In this document: positions 1 to 9,704 of the stretch, piece after piece | Layout: each line of letters starts with the position of its first letter | Position numbering within the stretch: position 1 is the first letter of the stretch | Assembly (NCBI GenBank): GCA_016744805.1 | Contig: JADGDQ010000003.1 | Span: 1 to 64,000, forward strand | DNA length: 64,000 nt | DNA from: Sulfurovaceae bacterium | GTDB lineage: Bacteria > Campylobacterota > Campylobacteria > Campylobacterales > Sulfurovaceae | Direction of reading: 5' to 3' | Position numbers and translations under genes: made by a program | Notes under the pieces: model-generated | Database searches by the model: none | What the model saw: the letters and a program-made list of their open reading frames with translations, nothing else | What the model was told of the DNA's origin: nothing

Positions 1-57
1 TTCAGATCCATACAGAGAAAATACCCCTATAAGTAAAAATAAAATTATTTTATGCAT
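1..57 (-). CDS. N-terminal end of a secreted protein gene (cut by window edge)
   Basis: Only the first 19 codons are inside the window. They read MHKIILFLLIGVFSLYGSE, a short basic start followed by a hydrophobic stretch, as in a Sec signal peptide. A strong ribosome binding site (GGAGG) lies 5 bases before the ATG, which fixes the start. The gene lies downstream of the beta-propeller gene on the same strand, about 55 bases away, so the two may be co-transcribed. The mature protein is outside the window and its function cannot be judged. Confidence 0.7.
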   Translation of the reverse strand, partial: MHKIILFLLIGVFSLYGSE

Positions 58-111
58 TTAATCCTCCAAATAGTAATTGAATAAATTGTATCATAGAAAG
101 ATTAATATTTA

Positions 112-846
112 TCACTTTTTTGCCTTATATAATAACTCTTGACTATATTTCAATATACTTCCTCTATCATCAGCAATATAAAAAAACCCTTTTGTATCAA
201 AAGCTATACCCTCTTGAGCACTTTTTGGTAATTCTATCTTTTTCTCTATTTTTCTTTCATCAAGATTATATTTTATAACTTTATCTTTTTTATCAGAAAC
301 CATATATAAAAAGTCCTTATAATAGGTAAGTCCTGCTATATCTGCTACTTTGAGTTTAATTATATCTACAATAGTAGCTCTATTATTATCAATCTTTACA
401 ACTGCTATAAAAGAGTCTTTTTTCTTTTTTGCCTGCTTAGAGAGATAATAGTATTCTCCCACTTTAGCAATTCCTTCTATTCCAGAATTTTTGCTTATAA
501 GTTTGATATTTTTATTTTTATATTCTCTCTCTATAGGGATAAATTGTTTCTTATTTGTTTTTCTATTAACTTTTAAAAGACCTTTGTTCTCTACAGCAAA
601 CAAAAAATAGTTCTTATGACATACAACACCCTCTAAATCGCCTTTGACTTTGTGCTTTGTAATAAGTCTACCATGTAATGATATTTCATAATACCATCCT
701 TCATCATTCGCAACCACAAGAGTATTACTATTGGCACAATAATCAATACCTGATGCTTCTGGAATATTAGCTATCTTAGCAGAGCTATCTTGTGCATACA
801 CTAAAGAGATACCTACTACTGCTAGGAGTAAAATTTTATGAAACAT
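112..846 (-). CDS. SdiA-regulated-like exported beta-propeller protein
   Basis: This 244-residue protein starts with a signal peptide (about residues 1-18, ending near VYAQ). The mature part has repeated short beta-rich segments with motifs such as EASGIDYC, DLEGVVC, GIEGIAKVG, DIAGLTYY and SAQEGIAFD, spaced about 40-50 residues apart. That pattern fits the SdiA-regulated/YjiK family of periplasmic propellers, in which each blade carries a G-[IL]-x-[FY] strand. Family members have no established enzymatic role. The gene follows tamB on the same strand after about 40 bases. The family call rests on motif pattern only; another six-bladed propeller family is possible. Confidence 0.6.
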   Translation of the reverse strand: MFHKILLLAVVGISLVYAQDSSAKIANIPEASGIDYCANSNTLVVANDEGWYYEISLHGRLITKHKVKGDLEGVVCHKNYFLFAVENKGLLKVNRKTNKKQFIPIEREYKNKNIKLISKNSGIEGIAKVGEYYYLSKQAKKKKDSFIAVVKIDNNRATIVDIIKLKVADIAGLTYYKDFLYMVSDKKDKVIKYNLDERKIEKKIELPKSAQEGIAFDTKGFFYIADDRGSILKYSQELLYKAKK

Positions 847-884
847 ACTTTTTCCTTTTATAAGTTATTTTATGAGAAATACTA

Positions 885-3800
885 TCAAAACTCTCTACGG
901 TAGATAATATCTACTCCACTACTCTCACCATCACTCATAATATTTGATTTAATATTTTTATTCCAATCATACTGCAACCTTGCACTAGAGACCTCATCAT
1001 TACTATAGATAATAGTAACCTTATCAGATATTTTCTTTCCTACTTCCATACTTCCATCAGTCCCCAAAGAGAGATGGTCTATCTTGATTCCTACCCCAGA
1101 AAGAGCTGATTTTGCCATAGCTCCTCCCATCATCTTCATCATATCATCTCCACTACTTGAATCACCAGCATCTTCATTATCAAAGAGTATAACTGATAAA
1201 ATCTGCTCTCTAGTGAGTGTAGGAATAGATGAGAATATAAGATTTGGTGTTTGTGGGTCTCCTGTAACTTGTATTTTAATTTCATAATTAATAGAGTTAT
1301 ATAAAGCCATAATATCAAGTATAGGTTTGCTAGGGTCTCCTATAAAGGCTATTAAACTATCTTTGAGTGTAAATTTTTTCTCTTGAAACATATAATAGGA
1401 GCCATCAACAATAGTAGCCGTTCCATACACTGCCAAAGGTGTAGCACCTATCTGTTGCACAACTACATCTGTTTTTAGTTTAATATCTGCGTCATCATTT
1501 TTATAAACTAAAGGTTTTTGGGTATCTATAATAAGTGATAGCATTAAATTCTCCATAAATGGACTTGCTTCTCTTTTTTTGATATTTTGTACAAGAATAA
1601 TATCACTATCAGTTGCAAAGCTTCTTTTATCCATATCCAGATAGACTCGCCCACCCATAATAGTCACTTTTCCATCTACTTTAGTTTTAATTCCATCTAC
1701 AATAGCTTTTACATTTATCTTACTCTTTAAATCTATCATTTTGTGTGAGACTACAAAAGTATCTGCATACGCTAATATATCTCCTTTTTTATTACTTAGA
1801 TTATAATTTCCTGTAATTTGTAATGAATCATTGAGCCAAAATGGTGCTATACTTATAATACTCTTTTCAAATGTTATAAATGATGGTTTTGTTGCAAATA
1901 TTTTTTGTTCTTGAAAAGTAGTATGATAGCTTTTGAGTGTAAGATTAGTATCGACAACTTCCAATGAAAACATAGTATCATCTATAATATGTTCTGTTTT
2001 TTTATCAGGTTTTACACGCAATTGATTTGAAGCAATAGTAAGATCAAGTTTACTTTTATTTTCTATACTAATAGAAAGGTTCACATCACCATCTATTTTG
2101 GGGTCTTCAAAAGAGTAAAGTGTTTGTACTCTAGCTACAAGCTCTTTAATATTGGGAATAGCATGTTTTAATATAACTTTATTTTGAAGATTCCCAGCAA
2201 ATACAATACGCTCTTTAACTACATCTAGCATACCTCTAATATCTTGATTTTCAAGATTATACATAGCTTTTGCATTGACCGCATTTGATACTATATCTAC
2301 TTCTATACTTTTATCATCCATCTGAATATCACTCTTTAATGGATTTATCTTATCAAGATGTAGAGCTTTATCAAAGTCTCGCAAAAGAGAGTTTGCAGGA
2401 AAAGAGGTTGTGCTTTGTACTTTTACACTTTTGTTATAATCAATAGTAGCATCAAAATTCACTAAGTTTGAAAGAATCTTCACTGTAGCACTATTGCTTG
2501 ACTTATTTACAAAATCTAATGGTGCGTTAATATCAAACTCTAATTTTGTCTTTTCTAATTTGGGAGGAAGTGTTACTAGCTCTTGCAGTACCAAAGGCTT
2601 TTTTGTTGAGAGGTTAAAATCTCCTTGTTTAAAATCACTAGATATAAGTTGCCCTTGTAACTCTGCTGAATCTATATACGCCTCTATGCTACTATTATTC
2701 CCCTCATACGATATAGTCAAATCTTGCAATGGTTTGCTTTGGTTTGCATCGAGTGCTTCTAGTTTTCCAGGAAGTAGAGAGCCTTTAAAGTGAAACTTCT
2801 CACCATCTAAAACAACATTATTATCTAAAAGAATATCTTTTGCGTAGGGTGTTTGGATATTGGCTTTATTATGAAGTGTAAGTTTTTTATCTGGAATATT
2901 ATAATGGAGTCTATTGACAAATGCTAATTTCTCTACATTAAACTCACCCTCTTTTGCTACTAATATTTTTGTACCATTAATTGCTATTTTGGCATCTACA
3001 TGGCTTTGATTAGCATCTACAACAAAAGCAATAGGCTCAATTCCTCCCTCTCTCAGTGTATATTTTGTAAAAAGCTCCTTTAGTGGTGTTGCAACTCCTT
3101 TACTTTTGATTTGATTATCTATAATTGAGATGCTATACTCTAGTGTAGCTAGATTGCTTATGGCATTAATATCAATAGCCCCATCTTTGGCTATGAGATT
3201 ATGAATATCAAAAATAAACTCTTTGGCATCTATTTGTAAACTTTTTATATCTATATCATCATAGAGTGCTTGTTTTATTGATGTATGAAACTTTTTAAGC
3301 TCCAAACTTTTTGGTACAAAAGGGCTAGGTTCACTAGCTTCTACTTGTGTACTATTACTTTCTGTATTATTTATATCTGTACTATTGCTCTCTTTGGGTA
3401 CAAATAATTTTTCTAAGGCTAGAGTATCTATCTCTTCTATAAACAACTCTTCAATCAAAACTTTTTCATTTTTGAGTGAAGCATCCAGAGAGATAGTAGT
3501 CAAATTTGTATCAGCTACTAAAACTATTTTTTCTACCTCTATAGCATTTTTAGTAGGAGTGAGAACTTTTAGCATATCTACAGTAATTGATTCTATATCA
3601 AGTGATGCTTTTACAATATCCACTTCAGGAAACTTCGCAGGATTTATAGCTATCTTAAGACTCTCTACCTCCAAGGCTGTAGGCATCAGAGGACTTGGTG
3701 TACTCTTTTTTTCTGCTACTGCTGTAGAGCTATTACTATCTTCTTGGCTCTGCAAAGAGTCAATAATCTGACGAATTTGGACTAAATCAACCTCCTCTAA

Positions 3801-4394
3801 AGAGAGTTTGGAAAGTGTAGCCTTTTGGTCTTGGAGTGTAGCATCTATAGCTAGAGTGCTTATATTTGTATCTATATTTAACAGTAATCTCTCTATATCT
3901 AAACGCTCTTGAAAGAGTATATTTTTACTCTTTAGGGTAATAGAATTGATGGTAATATTCTCCTCTTCAAAAGAGTTTATGCTAATATCTATATTATTAA
4001 CTTCCAAAGCCATAGGCATTACAAAAGAGCTATTATCTTCACTCTTTGGCTCATCACTTGCAAATGCCTTTGCGGTGTTTTTGAGTGCATCAACCTCTAC
4101 TCCTAAAAGTTCCAACTTATTAATAGTAATTGTATTAGACAATAACGCAAGAGGACTCCATGCAAATCCAATAGTATCCATAAGCTTTTCATCTTTGAAT
4201 GCTAGGTCTTTCACCTCTATCCCACTAAAGAGTGTCCCAGAGATATGAGTATAAGAAAAATCATACTCTGGAGCATATTTTTGAGCTGTCCACTCTATAA
4301 CTCTTTGAGAACTCCCAACAAAAATAGTAAGTGCTATAGTTATAAATATAACTGCAAAAAAGAGGTAACTTATACCATTAATAATTTTTTTCAA
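885..4394 (-). CDS. tamB: TamB-family translocation/assembly module protein
   Basis: This 1169-residue protein has one N-terminal membrane anchor (about residues 8-28) and a long beta-rich periplasmic body. The C-terminal DUF490 region (about residues 880-1169) contains VYGTATIVDGSYYMFQ, PILDIMALYNS, DPQTPNLIFSS and LTREQILSVILF, typical of TamB. TamB spans the periplasm and works with an Omp85 partner in outer-membrane protein insertion or lipid transport. Its start overlaps the stop of the Omp85 gene by 4 bases, matching the usual tamA-tamB pair. The N-terminal part has three related segments starting near residues 126, 237 and 360, each opening with a [MV]P-x-[AS]LE[VL] motif, so the protein appears to have grown by internal duplication. 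Confidence 0.9.
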   Translation of the reverse strand: MKKIINGISYLFFAVIFITIALTIFVGSSQRVIEWTAQKYAPEYDFSYTHISGTLFSGIEVKDLAFKDEKLMDTIGFAWSPLALLSNTITINKLELLGVEVDALKNTAKAFASDEPKSEDNSSFVMPMALEVNNIDISINSFEEENITINSITLKSKNILFQERLDIERLLLNIDTNISTLAIDATLQDQKATLSKLSLEEVDLVQIRQIIDSLQSQEDSNSSTAVAEKKSTPSPLMPTALEVESLKIAINPAKFPEVDIVKASLDIESITVDMLKVLTPTKNAIEVEKIVLVADTNLTTISLDASLKNEKVLIEELFIEEIDTLALEKLFVPKESNSTDINNTESNSTQVEASEPSPFVPKSLELKKFHTSIKQALYDDIDIKSLQIDAKEFIFDIHNLIAKDGAIDINAISNLATLEYSISIIDNQIKSKGVATPLKELFTKYTLREGGIEPIAFVVDANQSHVDAKIAINGTKILVAKEGEFNVEKLAFVNRLHYNIPDKKLTLHNKANIQTPYAKDILLDNNVVLDGEKFHFKGSLLPGKLEALDANQSKPLQDLTISYEGNNSSIEAYIDSAELQGQLISSDFKQGDFNLSTKKPLVLQELVTLPPKLEKTKLEFDINAPLDFVNKSSNSATVKILSNLVNFDATIDYNKSVKVQSTTSFPANSLLRDFDKALHLDKINPLKSDIQMDDKSIEVDIVSNAVNAKAMYNLENQDIRGMLDVVKERIVFAGNLQNKVILKHAIPNIKELVARVQTLYSFEDPKIDGDVNLSISIENKSKLDLTIASNQLRVKPDKKTEHIIDDTMFSLEVVDTNLTLKSYHTTFQEQKIFATKPSFITFEKSIISIAPFWLNDSLQITGNYNLSNKKGDILAYADTFVVSHKMIDLKSKINVKAIVDGIKTKVDGKVTIMGGRVYLDMDKRSFATDSDIILVQNIKKREASPFMENLMLSLIIDTQKPLVYKNDDADIKLKTDVVVQQIGATPLAVYGTATIVDGSYYMFQEKKFTLKDSLIAFIGDPSKPILDIMALYNSINYEIKIQVTGDPQTPNLIFSSIPTLTREQILSVILFDNEDAGDSSSGDDMMKMMGGAMAKSALSGVGIKIDHLSLGTDGSMEVGKKISDKVTIIYSNDEVSSARLQYDWNKNIKSNIMSDGESSGVDIIYRREF

Positions 4395-6187
4395 AATGAT
4401 TGTCCTATCTGAAATCCAATTCCATATTGAGAGGGGTCATTTACATTCATCCCTACATCTAATTTAATGGGTCCTATGGGGGTTACATATCGTACACCAA
4501 ATCCTGCTGAACTCAAAATATCACCTGTAAAATCATAACTATTGATTGTAAGCATAGTATTATCATTAAAAACTGCTCCATAAAGATTTCCAACGATAGG
4601 ATAGTTAGCCTCTAATGAAAGATTTGCCATAGTAAAAGCACCATCAAGACCATATCGTTTAGGAGAGATAATAATACCTACTTGGTTATATCCATACGCA
4701 CGGTTACTATATGACCCTCCTCCAAAAAAGAGTTTAGACTCAGGAAGTTCATTTGCCATCTCATCAACAATCCCTGCTTTTAATACACTTGAAAGAGTTA
4801 ACTTTGTAATTGTATAAATCAATCTCCCCTCTAAAGAGTACTTTAGATAACTACTAGAGTCTCCATCATAGTCAAGACCATACTCAACCATACCAGCCAA
4901 ATAATAGCCATCTTTGGGGTTTAACTTGGAGTCTCTACGGTCATAAGTAAAACTTAAAAATGGATAGGCAAGAAGAAATGTCCCATCATTAATTGACTGA
5001 ATAACCTTATCTTCATCAACATTATCTCTAAGTGATATATCAATATTTTCCAAAGCAAAACCAGCACGAATATGTAACTTTTCATTTGTATATGCCAAAT
5101 AAGCCTGAACATACCCTTTCTCTTCCATAAAGCCTTCATACTCTAAGTTAGAGTATCCTATCTTACTAGCTAAGTCAATAGAGTAGTTTCCAACAGTAAA
5201 AAAGGCAGGAACTATATGCCCAAACTCCAAAAGCTGTTCAAGCTTAGTATAACTAGAGCGTATTTTGAGTTTTTGTGCATCACCAAAGAAGTTTTTTCGA
5301 GTGTATTCTGCTCTAATACCAGCCCCCACATTAGTATCATAACTCAAACCACCCATAAAATAGTTCTTTTTTGTAAGCTCTTTCACCTTAATATCAATGG
5401 GAACAATATTATAATATTTTCTATCATATCGTATACTCACCATATCAAAAGCATCAAGATTATAGAGTGATTTATAACTCTCTTGAATCATCTCTATATT
5501 AAATCGTTTTCCCTCTCTTGCTCTGACTCGTGATACAACAACATCCTCATCAATTCTCTCTAACCCTTTTGTTGTTACTTTCCCAAAAGTACAGTATCCC
5601 CCTTTGGTCAAGATAAATCGCAAATCAACCTCTGCTTTATCTAAGTCTACATACGCCTTAGTATCCAAATCATAACTACAATACCCCTCTTTCAAAAGTG
5701 CCTCTACAATAGAATTTTTGATATTAATAAAATCTTTTGCTCGAAATATATCACCAGAGTTAAGCGTAATAAGCTGGGTAATATTATAATCACTAGAGAT
5801 ATTTATATCTTTAATCCGTACAGGCTGATTCTCTTTGATATTTACAAGAACCCATGTATCATTTATATCTACACTACAATTAGCATCATAATACCCTTCT
5901 GACTCATAAAATGCATGCAAAGAGTCGCTAAGTGTAGGAAGGAGTTTATCTTTGATTTTGGGTATATCACTTTTCCAAAACTCTATAAAACTTGGAGTAT
6001 CTACCCCCATAGCCTCTTGGAGTTGCACCTGCTCTATACCTTCAAACCCTCTAAATGCAATATTATGTGAAGCATGAACTATCTTTTTGTCTTTTTCAAA
6101 AATAGCATAAGATTTTTGAGTAGTTTCGTTGGTATCAGCAAAGAGGAGTATAGAAAAGATTAGAATGAGTAAAAACTTATAATACAT
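4391..6187 (-). CDS. tamA: TamA-like Omp85 outer-membrane protein
   Basis: This 598-residue protein has a signal peptide (about residues 1-18, ending LLFADTN) and POTRA-type domains up to about residue 270, including GDIFRAKDFINIKNSIVEAL and VTTKGLERIDEDVVVSRVR. A 16-strand Omp85 barrel follows and contains SFTYDRRDSKLNPKDGYY and FGVRYVTPIGPIKLDVGMN. It ends in phenylalanine, the usual BAM recognition residue. BamA is normally larger, with five POTRA domains, and is not paired with TamB, so TamA is the better name. It is the first gene of a tamA-tamB unit that may continue into the beta-propeller gene. Confidence 0.87.
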   Translation of the reverse strand: MYYKFLLILIFSILLFADTNETTQKSYAIFEKDKKIVHASHNIAFRGFEGIEQVQLQEAMGVDTPSFIEFWKSDIPKIKDKLLPTLSDSLHAFYESEGYYDANCSVDINDTWVLVNIKENQPVRIKDINISSDYNITQLITLNSGDIFRAKDFINIKNSIVEALLKEGYCSYDLDTKAYVDLDKAEVDLRFILTKGGYCTFGKVTTKGLERIDEDVVVSRVRAREGKRFNIEMIQESYKSLYNLDAFDMVSIRYDRKYYNIVPIDIKVKELTKKNYFMGGLSYDTNVGAGIRAEYTRKNFFGDAQKLKIRSSYTKLEQLLEFGHIVPAFFTVGNYSIDLASKIGYSNLEYEGFMEEKGYVQAYLAYTNEKLHIRAGFALENIDISLRDNVDEDKVIQSINDGTFLLAYPFLSFTYDRRDSKLNPKDGYYLAGMVEYGLDYDGDSSSYLKYSLEGRLIYTITKLTLSSVLKAGIVDEMANELPESKLFFGGGSYSNRAYGYNQVGIIISPKRYGLDGAFTMANLSLEANYPIVGNLYGAVFNDNTMLTINSYDFTGDILSSAGFGVRYVTPIGPIKLDVGMNVNDPSQYGIGFQIGQSF

Positions 6188-6348
6188 AATATACGAAACC
6201 TTTTTTATAAAAAATATTTACATTTTAACTAATCTTTGATGATAAGTAAGTGTTAAATTAAAAATGATTTCAATAAAATAGAGTTCTCATAGCTATAAAA
6301 GATAATTTACTTTGCTATAATCCTCTTAGATAAAATCAAGGTATTACA

Positions 6349-8313
6349 ATGTCCCCATTTGCAATTCAACTTATAAACGGTTTTCTTATCTCAGATCTTG
6401 AAGAAGAAGATTTAGATAGCTTTGAGAAACTTCAAGAATTAAATGCCCTAGAACAGATAGAGCAGTTATGGAGACTCCGCTCACTCTACCGTGTAGGAGA
6501 ACTCTATCTAGGCAAAGATGGTCGAGGGTTTGTAGAGGCTCAAACCAAAGAACAAAAAGATTTGCTTGTAGAACCTGATAACTTGGGTGATGGTGGCGTA
6601 GGTGATATAGTAGTTGCCAAACGGATTATTGCACGAAGAGGAAGAGCCAGTGGCAAAGTAGTACTCGTAGTAAGCCAAGCACACCCTTTTAGTATAGTCT
6701 ATACCTACCGTGATGCGCAGGGGCGATTTGAGATTCGTAATATCAAAACCTCTCTTCCTACCCATGCCGTAATGGAGGGTATGGACTTAAAGGCGTTTAA
6801 GATAGGTACTGTTATGCAAGTTGATAGCACTACAGATAAAGTTATATCTGTATTAGGACATTTAGATGACCCTAAAGTAGATGAGAAAATCTCTCTTGCA
6901 CTCTACCAAAGAGAAGATGAATTTCCTGAAACTTGTATAGACCAAGCCAAAGCTGTACCAAATAGAGTTGACAAAAACGATTATCCCAACCGTGTAGACT
7001 TAACCAGTCTGGACTTTTGTACAATTGACCCAGTGACAGCCAAAGACTTTGATGATGCAATCTACTTTGATACCAAAAGCTATACACTCTATGTAGCTAT
7101 TGCCGATGTGAGCTACTATGTAGAGTACTTTACCCCCATAGACAAAGAGGCAAAAAAGAGAGGATTTACCACTTATCTGCCTCATAAATCATTCCCTATG
7201 CTTCCACGACAACTTAGCGAAAATCTCTGTTCTTTGAAACCAAGCGTAGATAGATTAGCCTTTGTAGCCAAAATCAAACTCGATAGAGACTCCCTGCAAC
7301 CACTCAAAGAGGAGTTTTTTGAGGCAGTTATCCACTCAAAGAGACGCTTTAATTATGAGCAGATAGATAGTATCATAGAGCAAAACGGAGCCAAGAGCGA
7401 GGGGGTAGAGGCTCAGATACTCACCTATCTACTGCCTCTTTACAAAATTACCCAAGAGCTTAGAGCAAATAGACTCACAAGCGGTTTTGACTTTAGAAGC
7501 GAAGAGATACGCGTGAGTATAGACTCTAGCCATCTTCTGCAACACACCACCATAGAGACTAGCACCCCCTCTCACTCACTTATAGAGGAGTGTATGCTCC
7601 TAGCCAATAGAGCCTCTGCCAAAAGATTTATGACCAACAAAGAAGAGGAGGAATTTGGGATATTCCGTATCCATGAGCCACCACAACTTAGCAAAACAGA
7701 AACCCTCTTAGAAGAGCTCTCTACTATAGGTCTTTTTGTAGAGAGCTACCAAGACTCCCCTACCCTTATCCGTGCAATACAAAAAGAGGCATCCAAACTA
7801 GGCTTAGAGAGCGAAGTAGATGCTATGATTATCAAATCCCTCCGCCGTGCCTCCTACTCTCCTAGAAATGTAGGACACTTTGGTCTAGGGTTTACCCACT
7901 ACAGCCACTTTACATCCCCTATTAGACGCTACAGCGACCTTATACTCCACCGCCTTATCAAAACACAACTCACCCAAGACAAAGAAGAAGAGGGCTATCT
8001 CTTGCGAAATATAGAGCCTCTTTGTATCAGAGTAAGCGACCTAGAGAGAGAAAGCACCAAAGCCGAATGGGACTTTAGAGACCGCAAATTTGCACGATGG
8101 GCAGAACAAAACAGTGGACTATTTTTTGATGCAGAAGTAATAGAAGCAGGAGAGAGTGCTAAAGCCATACTTATAGGAGATATACAAGGCATAACCGTCC
8201 ATATCAAAGCCGACAACAGAGTATTATTTGAGAAGATAAAAGTTATGATTACGGAAGTAGATATTGCTATGGCTACTATTATGGCAGAGGTAGTAACCCA
8301 AGGAGAGAGCTAG
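6349..8313 (+). CDS. rnr: Ribonuclease R (RNB-family 3'-5' exoribonuclease)
   Basis: This 654-residue protein degrades RNA from the 3' end. The RNB catalytic core starts near residue 225, with the metal-binding aspartates in TAKDFDDAIYF (D233, D235 and D236 region). It continues through VSYYVEYFTPIDKEAKKRG, LPRQLSENLCSL and the signature HFGLGFTHYSHFTSPIRRYSDL. The upstream region carries cold-shock-like OB folds, and the C terminus has a short S1-like domain. The length is close to that of other Campylobacterota RNase R proteins and shorter than the E. coli enzyme. It stands alone on the plus strand, divergent from tamA, with a 161-base gap for its promoter. Confidence 0.93.
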   Translation: MSPFAIQLINGFLISDLEEEDLDSFEKLQELNALEQIEQLWRLRSLYRVGELYLGKDGRGFVEAQTKEQKDLLVEPDNLGDGGVGDIVVAKRIIARRGRASGKVVLVVSQAHPFSIVYTYRDAQGRFEIRNIKTSLPTHAVMEGMDLKAFKIGTVMQVDSTTDKVISVLGHLDDPKVDEKISLALYQREDEFPETCIDQAKAVPNRVDKNDYPNRVDLTSLDFCTIDPVTAKDFDDAIYFDTKSYTLYVAIADVSYYVEYFTPIDKEAKKRGFTTYLPHKSFPMLPRQLSENLCSLKPSVDRLAFVAKIKLDRDSLQPLKEEFFEAVIHSKRRFNYEQIDSIIEQNGAKSEGVEAQILTYLLPLYKITQELRANRLTSGFDFRSEEIRVSIDSSHLLQHTTIETSTPSHSLIEECMLLANRASAKRFMTNKEEEEFGIFRIHEPPQLSKTETLLEELSTIGLFVESYQDSPTLIRAIQKEASKLGLESEVDAMIIKSLRRASYSPRNVGHFGLGFTHYSHFTSPIRRYSDLILHRLIKTQLTQDKEEEGYLLRNIEPLCIRVSDLERESTKAEWDFRDRKFARWAEQNSGLFFDAEVIEAGESAKAILIGDIQGITVHIKADNRVLFEKIKVMITEVDIAMATIMAEVVTQGES

Positions 8314-8394
8314 AGTAAAATCTAAGATATAATACAAACAGAGAGTAGGCTATCTCTTTTGTTTGCTAATATAGCTTATGAATAGTTAGTTGTA

Positions 8395-8600
8395 GTTGTT
8401 ACCTGAACATTCCTCCTCTTAATCACTCCAAACATAGCAGGTTGTGATAACCCTAATACTTTAGCAATCGTATGCTGAGAATACCCTTGTGCATAAGCTT
8501 TGACTATTTTACTATTTCGTCCTCTTGCTAGTTTTAATGATAGACCGCTATTTCTATCTCTAGCGTACCCACAAGGGATACCCCTACAACAAAAAAATAT
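8395..8600 (-). pseudogene. C-terminal remnant of a REP-associated (Y1-type) transposase with helix-turn-helix tail
   Basis: The minus strand from about 8563 down to the stop near 8380 reads through without a stop. It encodes about 60 residues including SLKLARGRNSKIVKAYAQGY and SQHTIAKVLGLSQPAMFGVI. The second stretch is a clear helix-turn-helix. Similar tails (AYxxGYSQxxIAxxLGLS) occur at the C terminus of Y1-family REP-associated transposases in this phylum, but no Y1 catalytic domain (HUH motif) is left here. The frame continues upstream into the adjoining palindrome as GIPCGYARDRNS without a credible start codon. I read it as a decayed fragment. A small stand-alone DNA-binding peptide is less likely. 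Confidence 0.5.
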
Positions 8601-8620
8601 TCCGTAGGGGCATGCCCTTG
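8572..8620. repeat. REP-like imperfect palindrome
   Basis: The left arm CAAGGGATACCCCTAC (8572-8587) pairs with the right arm GTAGGGGCATGCCCTTG (8604-8620), with one bulge and one mismatch, across an A/T-rich 16-base loop. It lies directly upstream of the transposase remnant, the arrangement expected for a REP element next to its REP-associated transposase. It also lies downstream of rnr, so it could act as a transcription barrier, although no U-tract follows it. Confidence 0.6.
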
Positions 8621-8681
8621 AACTTCAGAATAGTTTAAATATGTTATCTGAATAGATCTTAGGAAATAACGCAATCTGCTT

Positions 8682-9704
8682 TTAATTAATCGTATAATTC
8701 ACATAAAACTTAATTTTGGTTCTTTTTTGTGGGAGTGGGTAGTTAGAGTATGCTATACGGATGACTTGGAGGGTGTTATTGTCTAATGAGCTATGTCCCA
8801 TTGATTTTTCTAGTTTGAGTTGGGTTATGTTGCCATTTGGATGGAGATAAAAAGAGACTACATTGACTCCCTCTTGACCCATTCTAATAGCAGACTCAGG
8901 GTATCCATTGCGACTAAGAGCTTTTTGGGTGATAGAGTGGATTCTTCCTAGGTTGGCTTTGAGGAATTTTTTCTCTTGTGAGGAGTAGCTATCAAACTCT
9001 TTGCCATAGAGTTTATTAATAAGATTGGTACTTGATGATTGTGTTAATTGGCGTGAGCGTGTTGGTTTGTAGGATGTGCCACTCTCCATTAATGAGTTAG
9101 CTAAAGGAGATTTATACTCTTTGAGTCGTCTTTGTTGCTCTTTGAAGAGCTTTTTTTCCATGGCTTTGAGTTCTTTAATTCGTTTTTTTCTTGCTTCTCT
9201 TTTTTTCGCTTCTTCTTTTTGTTTCTCTTTTTTTAATTGAGCTTTTTTGCGTTTTTCTTGTTTTATTTTTTCTTTTTGGAGTTTGGCTTTTTTTCGCTTC
9301 TCCTCTTTGAGTTTTTTAATTTTTTGTTTTATACTCTCTTCTTTTTCTTTTTGCTTTTTTAGTTTCTTTTTTAGTGTTGTATTGTTCTCTTGTGTGGACT
9401 CTTTTACAACAAGGACTTTTTTGTTTGTAAGGAGTTTTCTTTTGGCTTGGGGGGTGTTTTCTATCTTTTTTAGAGGTGCAGGTGTTTGTATAGATTTTTG
9501 TTGTGGCAAGGTTTGAGGTAACTCTTTTTTGGGTACAACTATAGGTTTTGGAGGTGATTTAAATTGTGTTAAATCAAGCGTAATTGCTTTTGCATCTTTT
9601 GGTGGAGGGAAAAAGATAATTTTTTCTTTAGTAAAATATAAATAAAGGTAGACAATTATCAAATGCAAGAGTATAGAGCTTAGGAATGCTTGAGTTGTTC
9701 TAAT
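8682..9704 (-). CDS. TonB/TolA-like energy transducer, apparent ATT start
   Basis: The C-terminal 80 residues contain GVNVVSFYLHPNGNITQLKL and TLQVIRIAYSNYPLPQ, typical of a TonB C-terminal domain, which contacts outer-membrane receptors. The middle (about residues 85-190) is an extremely Lys/Glu-rich coiled coil, as in TolA, spanning the periplasm. The first conventional start (TTG at 9668) would leave only about 10 hydrophobic residues. The open frame upstream adds IRTTQAFLSSILLH, which completes the membrane anchor. An AGGAG ribosome binding site (9711-9715) sits 6 bases before an ATT codon at 9704, and an in-frame stop follows upstream. I therefore place the start at ATT, giving 340 residues. 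No exbB/exbD is adjacent. TolA is an alternative name. Confidence 0.72.
   Translation of the reverse strand: MRTTQAFLSSILLHLIIVYLYLYFTKEKIIFFPPPKDAKAITLDLTQFKSPPKPIVVPKKELPQTLPQQKSIQTPAPLKKIENTPQAKRKLLTNKKVLVVKESTQENNTTLKKKLKKQKEKEESIKQKIKKLKEEKRKKAKLQKEKIKQEKRKKAQLKKEKQKEEAKKREARKKRIKELKAMEKKLFKEQQRRLKEYKSPLANSLMESGTSYKPTRSRQLTQSSSTNLINKLYGKEFDSYSSQEKKFLKANLGRIHSITQKALSRNGYPESAIRMGQEGVNVVSFYLHPNGNITQLKLEKSMGHSSLDNNTLQVIRIAYSNYPLPQKRTKIKFYVNYTIN

Larger units (their letters stand above)
8314..8681. other. 368-base gap between rnr and the TonB-like gene
   Basis: This gap holds the transposase remnant and the REP-like palindrome described separately. Just after the rnr stop there is a weak inverted repeat (CAAACA...TGTTTG, about 8335-8354) that could serve as an rnr terminator. 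The stretch 8622-8681 is A/T-rich, with nothing else I can support. Confidence 0.6.

Noticed and set aside
2494-2793. Several plus-strand open frames of 60-130 codons inside tamB (1084-4248)
   Set aside because: They lie wholly inside tamB, lack ribosome sites and have no recognisable domain.
9247-9516. Phe/Ser-rich open frame on the plus strand
   Set aside because: It is the antisense of the Lys/Glu-rich coiled coil in the TonB-like gene.
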